From Nitrospina sp. (GTDB lineage: Bacteria > Nitrospinota > Nitrospinia > Nitrospinales > VA-1): DNA of 9,152 bases. The translations under genes and the position numbers were made by a program. Where the stretch lies: the NCBI GenBank assembly GCA_018665625.1, contig JABJCF010000302.1, positions 1-9,152 of the forward strand, in the 5' to 3' direction. Shown piece by piece: positions 1-5,781 of the stretch. The notes under the pieces are model-generated. The model saw only the letters and a program-made list of their open reading frames with translations, did not search any database and was not told the DNA's origin. The first letter of the stretch is position 1, and every line of letters begins with the position of its first letter.

Positions 1-147
1 ATACTTTCATGTGAAAAATGGAATAAAAAATTTAGAGAAAAATTGAAAACAACGATAATGAACTGTTATTTACTTTCATCTTAGACCAGAGGGTGGAAAG
101 TAAGCAACCTGTAATTGTGTGACTTATAAAGAGAAACAAGTCCTTGC
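1..147. other. Upstream region with no supported gene
   Basis: AT-rich stretch ahead of the first operon. Plus-strand frames 1 and 2 are open from the window edge only to stops at 82-84 and 44-46, and frame 3 stops at 12-14. The tail of an upstream gene is therefore possible in frame 1 or 2, but there is too little sequence to name it. A short CAAG-TC-CTTG inverted repeat lies at 137-146, just before the promoter; it is too small to call a terminator. Confidence 0.4.
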
Positions 148-176
148 TTGACCGGATTTGAGGAGTTTGCTAATAT
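148..176 (+). promoter_or_regulatory. Candidate sigma70-type promoter for the fis-glm operon
   Basis: A TTGACC -35 box (148-153), a 17-nt spacer and a TAATAT -10 box (171-176) sit upstream of the fis ATG at 238. This would place the transcript start near 183 and leave a leader of about 55 nt, part of which (about 190-220) looks more GC-rich than its surroundings. The match is by eye to the E. coli consensus. It argues against translation starting at the TTG at 148, which would be inside the promoter. Confidence 0.5.
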
Positions 177-237
177 CCACGCAATCAAGCCACGCCAAGC
201 CCTGGGGAGGACGCCGCGTTATTTTCCTGGGATAATA

Positions 238-519
238 ATGAATTCTCCAAATATGCAGAATACTCAAAAAAAAGTTCACACATTCCTAGAAAAATGGCTC
301 GACAAATCCATAAAGCAGTATGTCGGTGCGATGGATGAAAAAAACAACGGCCACCTCCACGAATTAATCATGGGAGGCATTGAAAAACCGCTTGTTGAGA
401 TCGTTTTGAAAGAAACCAATGGCAATCAGACACAAGCTGCAAATATCTTGGGAATAAACCGCAATACCTTGAGAAAGAAGATCGCGGAATACGAAATTAC
501 ATGCAAGAGCAAGACCTAG
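238..519 (+). CDS. fis: Fis-family DNA-binding protein
   Basis: Small nucleoid-associated or regulatory DNA-binding protein of 93 residues, close to the 98 of E. coli Fis. The C-terminal half matches Fis well: the LHELIMGGIEKPLVEIV helix (about 40-56) corresponds to the dimerisation/core helix. The GNQTQAANILGINRNTLRKK stretch (about 62-81) is the helix-turn-helix with the family's GNQT-A-LGINR-TLRKK pattern. I chose the ATG at 238 because it gives a Fis-sized protein. An upstream in-frame TTG at 148 would add 30 residues with no Fis similarity and falls inside a promoter; an ATG at 253 is a possible shorter start. The gene heads the operon and overlaps the next gene by 19 nt, so the two are probably translationally coupled. 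Similar helix-turn-helix domains end NtrC-type activators, so it could be a solitary domain of that origin, but no AAA+ domain is encoded upstream here. Its targets cannot be read from the sequence; autoregulation is plausible. Confidence 0.85.
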   Translation: MNSPNMQNTQKKVHTFLEKWLDKSIKQYVGAMDEKNNGHLHELIMGGIEKPLVEIVLKETNGNQTQAANILGINRNTLRKKIAEYEITCKSKT

Positions 520-1238
520 CCGTTATCATTCTTGCAGCGGGTAAAGGCACCCGCATGAAGACCCCTCTCGCCAAAGTTCTTATCCCTGTAGCTGGAAAAC
601 CCACACTCGAATATGTGCTCAATGTAGCCGAAAGATTAAAACCCTCTAGAACTATTGTTGTTGTGGGGCATCAGGCAGACCGTGTTCAGGAAATGTTTTC
701 TAATCGGAATGTTGAATTTGTGCTCCAAAAAGAACAGCTCGGTACCGGGCACGCAGCTCGCCAAACGGAGACGGCGTTAGCGGGTTTCGAGGGCAATATT
801 CTTATCTTATGTGGCGACATGCCTTGTATAAAAGCTGAAACACTGGAGCAATTGCTTGCTCAACACAAGGGAACAGCAGCAAAATGCAGCGTTCTGACTC
901 TTAAAAGTAAGGGCAGACACGACTTCGGTCGCATTATCCGCGATGCACAGGGTGGTTTTTTAAGGATTGTGGAACAACGGGATGCTTCGGCCGAGGAGAA
1001 AAGGGTTGACGAATTCAATTCCGGGGTATATTGTTTTGATAAGAGATTGTTTTTTAAAGCTTTATCCTGCATCGGCAATAGTAATGTTCAGGAAGAATTT
1101 TATTTGACCGATACATTAGAATACTCAATGAAGAGTGGGTTCCCCGTGGCATCGGTGCAGACAGAGGATACCGATGAGATACTCGGGATAAATTCTCCCG
1201 ATGACCTAAAGCGTGCAGAACAGTTGTTGGACAATTAA
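501..1238 (+). CDS. glmU: GlmU-type UDP-GlcNAc pyrophosphorylase, uridylyltransferase domain only
   Basis: Predicted cytoplasmic enzyme that joins UTP and GlcNAc-1-P to make UDP-GlcNAc. Its 245 residues cover only the N-terminal Rossmann-like half of GlmU (normally about 450 residues). The left-handed beta-helix acetyltransferase half is absent, and the stop is followed by a new gene rather than by a frameshifted remnant. The catalytic site looks complete by comparison with E. coli GlmU: LAAGKGTRM with Arg18, Lys25 in AKVL, EQLGTGHA (78-85), GDMP with Asp106, the FGRII and IVEQRDA motifs (about 142-162), the EFNSG substrate loop (about 171-175) and Asn231 near the C-terminus as second metal ligand. 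One small departure is Ala24 where the usual motif has Pro (PKVL). The ATG at 501 is the only reasonable start and lies inside the end of fis. Single-domain uridylyltransferases of this type occur in other bacteria; here the acetyltransferase step must come from another protein. Confidence 0.85.
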   Translation: MQEQDLAVIILAAGKGTRMKTPLAKVLIPVAGKPTLEYVLNVAERLKPSRTIVVVGHQADRVQEMFSNRNVEFVLQKEQLGTGHAARQTETALAGFEGNILILCGDMPCIKAETLEQLLAQHKGTAAKCSVLTLKSKGRHDFGRIIRDAQGGFLRIVEQRDASAEEKRVDEFNSGVYCFDKRLFFKALSCIGNSNVQEEFYLTDTLEYSMKSGFPVASVQTEDTDEILGINSPDDLKRAEQLLDN

Positions 1239-1287
1239 GACCCACCCGAAAAAATAGAGCGTTTCCTTTCCAACCGGAATTTTCTAA

Positions 1288-2496
1288 ATGAAAGCTATTA
1301 TTTTAGCTGGAGGTAAAGGCACACACCTTACTCCTTTTTCAGACACACGGCCGCAACCGATGATTGGTGTTGCGGGTCGTACCATTCTTGATAATTCTCT
1401 GGAGTTGTTAAAAAGTTCGGGAATCAATGACATTTTTGTTGTTGTCGGACATAAGAGAGAAAAGTTGATTGATGCTCTGCAAGAGCATGATCATGATGGA
1501 CTGAATATTCATTATGTAGAACAAAAGCAAAGCCGCGGAATTGGCCATGCTGTGATGCAGGTAAAAAGTAAAATTTCTCCCGGAGAATATTTTCTGCTTT
1601 TGTATGGTGATATTCTTACTGCGGACAATATCTTCACCAAGATTCAGCAATCCTTTCACGCATTCAAAAGTTCTGTGGCTTCAATCTGTTTGCCGCCTTC
1701 CAATCAGCAGTTTGGGAATGTTTTCCTAAATGCGCAAATGGAGATCACGAAATTAATTGAAAAACCGAAAAGCAATAATCTTGGCAACTATGTTCTAGCC
1801 GGAGTATTCATTTTGCCAGCCTCATTTTTCCAGTTGTTGGAATCGAATGGGGGGTCCATGGAAAAAGCCCTAAAGAAAATGGTGGCCGGTGATGGTTTGC
1901 GTGCATCAATGTGGGAAGACGAGTGGCTTGATGTGGTCCACCCCTGGGAAATATTAACAGCTAATAAAATGATAATGGATTCTTGGGAGCAATCTTCCAT
2001 TGCAAAGACTGCGACCCTGGAAGCCAATGTAACGTTGCAGGGAATTGTCAAAATTGAAGAGGGTGTATTGATTAAAGCAGGTGCGGTGATTGAAGGACCT
2101 TGCTCCATTGGTCGTGATAGTTATATTGGCAACAATTCTCTTATTAGAAGCTATACCTCTCTCGGAAAAAATTGTGAAGTAGGGAGTGGAGTGGAATTAA
2201 AAAACTGCGTTGTGATGGACAATACACAAATCGGAAGACTTTCTTTTATTGGCGACAGTGTTTTGGGAGAAAATGTCGATATCGGCTCTGGCTGTATGAC
2301 AGTAAACCGCTCTGTCGATTGGAAACCTATTTCCGTTAAAAATGGGAAAGGCCCTGTTCATACAGGCATGTCCAAGCTGGGTGCCTTTCTTGGTGATGGC
2401 GTGGTGGTCGGCGCTGGAAATATGATTCAACCGGGTACGGTGGTGCATTCGGGGAAAATTATTCCCGCCTGCTATTCCGTAACTCATAAACAGTAG
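1288..2496 (+). CDS. Archaeal-type GlmU-like nucleotidyltransferase/acetyltransferase with substituted active-site residues
   Basis: A 402-residue two-domain protein. Residues 1 to about 235 form a sugar-phosphate nucleotidyltransferase fold, with LAGGKGT at 6-12, GIGHA at 84-88, YGD with Asp108, LIEKP at 156-160 and WLDVVHPWEI with Asp215. Residues about 238-395 form a left-handed beta-helix of hexapeptide repeats ending in a KLGAFLGDG segment. The arrangement and the EGP-IG-SYIG, LSFIGDS and KLGAFLG blocks resemble the archaeal bifunctional enzyme ST0452 of Sulfurisphaera (from memory) more than bacterial GlmU. The loop that should read GTRL...PKPM reads GTHL...PQPM, so His13 and Gln23 replace the signature Arg and catalytic Lys. 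In the acetyltransferase half, GHLTYLGD of E. coli is GRLSFIGD here, so Arg317 and Phe320 replace the catalytic His and Tyr, and Asp331 replaces an Asn. It starts 49 nt after the truncated glmU and ends 6 nt before glmS. It may be a pseudoenzyme, a regulatory partner, or an enzyme of changed specificity. Confidence 0.8.
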   Translation: MKAIILAGGKGTHLTPFSDTRPQPMIGVAGRTILDNSLELLKSSGINDIFVVVGHKREKLIDALQEHDHDGLNIHYVEQKQSRGIGHAVMQVKSKISPGEYFLLLYGDILTADNIFTKIQQSFHAFKSSVASICLPPSNQQFGNVFLNAQMEITKLIEKPKSNNLGNYVLAGVFILPASFFQLLESNGGSMEKALKKMVAGDGLRASMWEDEWLDVVHPWEILTANKMIMDSWEQSSIAKTATLEANVTLQGIVKIEEGVLIKAGAVIEGPCSIGRDSYIGNNSLIRSYTSLGKNCEVGSGVELKNCVVMDNTQIGRLSFIGDSVLGENVDIGSGCMTVNRSVDWKPISVKNGKGPVHTGMSKLGAFLGDGVVVGAGNMIQPGTVVHSGKIIPACYSVTHKQ

Positions 2497-2502
2497 ATAA
2501 AT

Positions 2503-4323
2503 ATGTGCGGAATCAGCGGAGTGGTTGGGCTGAACAATATATCTGACCTTCTTTTTGAGGGCATCAGAAATCTGGAATACCGTGGTTATGATTCCTGCGG
2601 TGTGGCTCTGATGAACAAAACCCATCTTATAATTAAAAAAGATATAGGTGGGGTAGAAGAATTTTATCGTAAGCATAATGTTCTTCAGCAAAAAAGTAAT
2701 ATTGGAATAGCTCATACACGCTGGGCAACGCACGGAAAAGTAACTAAAGGTAATACCCACCCCTTCACATCTCGCGATGGTAACTTTGCTGTTGTTCATA
2801 ACGGCATCATTTCTAACTATCGCCCATTAAAAGATAAACTTGAAAAAGAAGGTTATAAGTTTTCATCAGAAACTGATACCGAAGTAATCGCACACCTGCT
2901 CGAGAAATTTTTTAAAAGAAGCAGGAATCCTGAAAAAGCATTGCTGAAGACCCTGAACCTGATTGAGGGAACTTTTGCCTTAGCATTTATCTGCACCTAT
3001 CTTCCCGGTCATATATTTTGTGCCAAGCGTGAATCGCCTTTAATGCTGGGGATCGGTGATGAAATAAAGTTCGTTGGCTCTGATTTCAATGCTTTTATAG
3101 ACCATACCAAAAATGCGGTGATTTTAGATGATGGGGAATACGCTATTCTTTCGCGAGACTCTTATGTGGTTAAGAGTATTCTCAACGAAGAAGAAATTAC
3201 AAAACCCATTACAAAGATTGAATGGGACAGTGAGACATCTAAAAAAGGCGGATATCCTCATTATATGCTCAAGGAAATTTATGAGCAGCCTCAGACTATT
3301 TCCAATGCTCTCGATTTAGAGCCCTCCGGTCTTGATGATGTCGTCGATATGTTTGACAAAGCAGAATCCTCCTATTTTCTGGGAGTGGGCACCACATTTT
3401 ATGTCGCAAAATATGCGCAATATATCTTTTCTGAGTTGGCGCAGAAGTTTATCCCTCCCATCAGTTCTGATGAGTTTTTAAGTCTGGCAAATATAAATAA
3501 GAAAAGTCTGGTATTTGCAATGTCGCAATCGGGTGAAACTTTCGATACGCTTTCAGCTTTGAAATATTCGCAATCGAAAGGTGCTAAAACAGCGGCAGTG
3601 GTGAATGTGATGGGTTCTTCTATTTCTCGAATGGTGGATAAGGTTATTTTGCAAGGATCAGGGCCTGAGATATGTGTCATCAGTACCAAAGCGGCGTTGT
3701 CTCAAATGGTAGTTATGACTCTGCTAGCTATGAAACTGGGATTAAAGAATAAAGTGATTTCCAAAAAAGCCTATCAGGAAAATTTAAAATCCTTAAAAGA
3801 ACTACCCGCAATCATTCAAGGGATCTTAAATGAGCGCTCGGGTTTTATCCATCGCATTGCAAATAAATATTGTAAGAACAAAAACTGGCTCTATCTGGGG
3901 CGCGGAATATATTATCCCATTGCTTTGGAGGCCGCTTTGAAAATGAAGGAAGTGGCTTATGTGCATGCTGAAGGAATGCCGGGAGGTTTTCTCAAGCATG
4001 GTACGCTTGCTATGATTGATGATGATATTTCCTCCATTGTTTTCGTACCGCCAAAAGAGAAAAAAGATTTATATCAATCTACAATGCATAGCATTGAGGA
4101 AATACGCGCCCGATCTGGATTTGTCCTGGGAATTCATTTCACCGGGCAGAGGAAAAACCACGATTTGTTTAGCGAAGAGTTGATTCTTCCCAATGTTCCC
4201 ACGCTGATTGCCCCCCTGATTCAACTTGTTATTGGTCAGTTGTTTGCTTATTTTACGGCTACATCCCTCAAGAGAAATGTTGATAAGCCTCGTTCTCTGG
4301 CAAAATCTGTAACTGTTGGATAA
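2503..4323 (+). CDS. glmS: Glutamine--fructose-6-phosphate aminotransferase (isomerising)
   Basis: Makes glucosamine-6-P from fructose-6-P and glutamine, the committed step to UDP-GlcNAc, in the cytoplasm. The 606 residues match the family's usual length (about 608). The N-terminal class II glutaminase domain (about 1-240) has the nucleophile Cys2 in MCGISG, the HTRWATHG loop with Arg73, VVHNGII, and SETDTEVIAH with Asp125. Two SIS sugar-isomerase domains follow (about 285-420 and 455-590), with the MSQSGET phosphate-binding loop and the isomerase residues Lys480, Glu483, His499 and Lys601 in the C-terminal LAKSVTVG tail. Two motifs depart from the E. coli form: GVGTT (294-298) in place of ACGTS, and GFLKHG (495-500) in place of GELKHG. 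PGG-LKHGTLA resembles archaeal forms as I remember them. It sits 6 nt after the GlmU-like gene, so the two are almost certainly co-transcribed. No glmS ribozyme can fit in that gap. Confidence 0.93.
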   Translation: MCGISGVVGLNNISDLLFEGIRNLEYRGYDSCGVALMNKTHLIIKKDIGGVEEFYRKHNVLQQKSNIGIAHTRWATHGKVTKGNTHPFTSRDGNFAVVHNGIISNYRPLKDKLEKEGYKFSSETDTEVIAHLLEKFFKRSRNPEKALLKTLNLIEGTFALAFICTYLPGHIFCAKRESPLMLGIGDEIKFVGSDFNAFIDHTKNAVILDDGEYAILSRDSYVVKSILNEEEITKPITKIEWDSETSKKGGYPHYMLKEIYEQPQTISNALDLEPSGLDDVVDMFDKAESSYFLGVGTTFYVAKYAQYIFSELAQKFIPPISSDEFLSLANINKKSLVFAMSQSGETFDTLSALKYSQSKGAKTAAVVNVMGSSISRMVDKVILQGSGPEICVISTKAALSQMVVMTLLAMKLGLKNKVISKKAYQENLKSLKELPAIIQGILNERSGFIHRIANKYCKNKNWLYLGRGIYYPIALEAALKMKEVAYVHAEGMPGGFLKHGTLAMIDDDISSIVFVPPKEKKDLYQSTMHSIEEIRARSGFVLGIHFTGQRKNHDLFSEELILPNVPTLIAPLIQLVIGQLFAYFTATSLKRNVDKPRSLAKSVTVG

Positions 4324-4340
4324 ATTATAGAACTATTTTA

Positions 4341-4370
4341 TTGCCAGGGTTCTTTACCGTCTGCTACATT
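4341..4370 (+). promoter_or_regulatory. Candidate sigma70-type promoter for thiDN
   Basis: TTGCCA (4341-4346), an 18-nt spacer and TACATT (4365-4370) lie in the 83-nt gap between glmS and thiDN, giving a predicted start near 4377 and a leader of about 30 nt. The -35 box matches the consensus at five of six bases and the -10 box at four of six. The gap holds no strong hairpin-plus-T-tract terminator, only a 4-bp ATAG-AA-CTAT stem at 4326-4335, so read-through from glmS is also possible. No thi-box sequence is present. Confidence 0.35.
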
Positions 4371-4406
4371 ACCCCTTCCTTTTTTTCACTCTATTTAGGT
4401 TTATTT

Positions 4407-5768
4407 ATGTCTAACAGAATTTTGAATAGCGCCTTGACCATTGCAGGGTCCGATTCGGGAGGTGGTGCGGGTATTCAGGCAGACCTGAAAACTTTCTCTG
4501 CCCTCGGTATCTTTGGTAAAACCATTATTACCTCTGTAACATCACAAAACTCTTTTGGTGTGCAATCTACCTACGACTTGCCGGTCAAGGTGGTTGAACA
4601 ACAATTAAATGCTATCTCAGAAGATAAGAAATGTCAGGCTGTAAAAACGGGAATGCTGGGTAACGAAGAAACGGTCCTTTTGACTGTAAAAATGATTAAG
4701 AAGAGCCGATTGAAAAATGTTGTTGTCGACCCGGTCATTTTTTCCTCTTCGGGTAAGCGTTTGTTAACTCAAGGTGGAGTAGAATCGCTTAAAGAAAAAT
4801 TACTTCCACTGGCCTCCTTAGTGACACCCAATATAAAGGAAGCTGAAATACTTTCCGGGATAAAAATTAAAAATGAGTCGGATAGGAAGAGGGCAGCTAA
4901 AGCAATTTTAAAATCCGGTGTGCGCGCTGTTTTGATTACCGGTGGGCATCTCAAAGGAAACCCTGATGATTTATTGCTGGATAATAAAGGGATCAAAATA
5001 TTTCCATCCGAGCGTTTTTCAAAAACAGATATTCATGGCACTGGTTGCGTGTTCTCAGCAGCGCTAACGGCAGAATTGGCAAATGGAATACCCCTGCGAG
5101 AAGCAGTGCAAAATGCAAAGGAATATATTGGTCAGGCGATTCTAGGTAGTGTGGCATCGGGTAACGGTGTTTCATGTGCTGACCCCCTTGCCGCAATGTG
5201 TCGGGAAATTGAAAAATCGAAATCCCTTTGTGATATAGAAAAAGCCCTTGAAATTTTTAAAAAAGAGCGGATCGGTAATTTGGTTCCGGAAGTTCAGACA
5301 AATATCGGATTAGGATTGAGTAACGCAAAAAGGCATGAAGATGTTCTGGCTATTCCTGGACGCGTTATAAAAAATGGAGAAGATATTTTTACTGGATCTC
5401 GTCCACAGTTTGGGGGGTCTCGCCATGTTGCCAATATTGTATTGACCGTAATGCAGCACGACCCTGAAATGCGGGCGGTAATAAATATAAAGTATACAGA
5501 TGCTCTGCTACGAATCTGTAAGAAGTTGAAGTTTAAAATTGCTTCTTTTGATCGTGCAAAGGAGCCAAAGAAAGTGCGGGTTCGTGAAGGGTCTTCGCTT
5601 GAATGGGGGACGGAAAAGGCCATAACAGGTTATGGCTCTGTTCCTGACATTATTTATGATCTGGGTGGAATCAGAAAAGAAGAGATGATTCGGGTTATTG
5701 CTGAAGATATGGAATCTCTGGTTGAGAAGGTTCTGGCTATCCACCGCTTATACAAAAAAGAAGCGTGA
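4407..5768 (+). CDS. thiDN: Bifunctional HMP(-P) kinase / thiamine-phosphate synthase (ThiD-ThiN fusion)
   Basis: Predicted to carry out two successive thiamine steps: phosphorylation of HMP and HMP-P to HMP-PP (ThiD), then its condensation with the thiazole phosphate to thiamine phosphate (ThiN, an alternative to ThiE). From the ATG at 4407 it is 453 residues. ThiD is residues about 5-265, with ALTIAGSDSGGGAGIQADLK (9-28), VKTGMLG (79-85), the KEAEIL segment and the anion-hole motif HGTGC (210-214). ThiN is about 275-447, with AIPGRV (315-320), GGSRHVANIVL (336-346), INIKY (359-363), SFDRAKEP (380-387), LEWGT (398-402) and PDIIYDLGG (413-421). The ATG is chosen because it directly precedes the ThiD fold and has an AGG (4397-4399) upstream. 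A TTG at 4341 would add a 22-residue hydrophobic piece foreign to ThiD and overlaps the promoter. The fusion is best known from archaea and some bacteria. Confidence 0.9.
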   Translation: MSNRILNSALTIAGSDSGGGAGIQADLKTFSALGIFGKTIITSVTSQNSFGVQSTYDLPVKVVEQQLNAISEDKKCQAVKTGMLGNEETVLLTVKMIKKSRLKNVVVDPVIFSSSGKRLLTQGGVESLKEKLLPLASLVTPNIKEAEILSGIKIKNESDRKRAAKAILKSGVRAVLITGGHLKGNPDDLLLDNKGIKIFPSERFSKTDIHGTGCVFSAALTAELANGIPLREAVQNAKEYIGQAILGSVASGNGVSCADPLAAMCREIEKSKSLCDIEKALEIFKKERIGNLVPEVQTNIGLGLSNAKRHEDVLAIPGRVIKNGEDIFTGSRPQFGGSRHVANIVLTVMQHDPEMRAVINIKYTDALLRICKKLKFKIASFDRAKEPKKVRVREGSSLEWGTEKAITGYGSVPDIIYDLGGIRKEEMIRVIAEDMESLVEKVLAIHRLYKKEA

Positions 5769-5781
5769 AAGAACTGTTAGC
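5769..5781. other. 13-nt convergent junction without terminator
   Basis: Only 13 nt separate the stop codons of thiDN (plus) and the ppiD-like gene (minus). I see no GC-rich hairpin followed by a T-tract here or in the adjoining gene ends, so transcripts from the two sides probably overlap or end by another mechanism. Confidence 0.5.

Noticed and set aside
148..237. In-frame extension of fis to a TTG at 148
   Set aside because: The added 30 residues have no Fis similarity, and the TTG is part of a promoter-like -35 box.
1239..1287. Remnant of a lost GlmU acetyltransferase domain after the truncated glmU
   Set aside because: The 49-nt gap is too short to hold one, and the following gene begins with its own nucleotidyltransferase domain rather than a beta-helix.
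2497..2502. glmS ribozyme ahead of glmS
   Set aside because: Only 6 nt separate glmS from the previous gene, and the upstream sequence is coding.
2197..2799. 200-codon open frame on the minus strand across the GlmU-like/glmS junction
   Set aside because: It lies wholly antisense to two well-supported genes, has no recognisable domain and is rich in His/Asn/Cys in the manner of shadow frames.
4326..4340. Terminator after glmS
   Set aside because: The ATAG-AA-CTAT stem has only four AT-rich base pairs and a broken T-run; too weak to call.
4341..4406. In-frame extension of thiDN to a TTG at 4341
   Set aside because: It adds a hydrophobic 22-residue stretch not found in ThiD and overlaps the candidate promoter. 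The ATG at 4407 gives the standard N-terminus.
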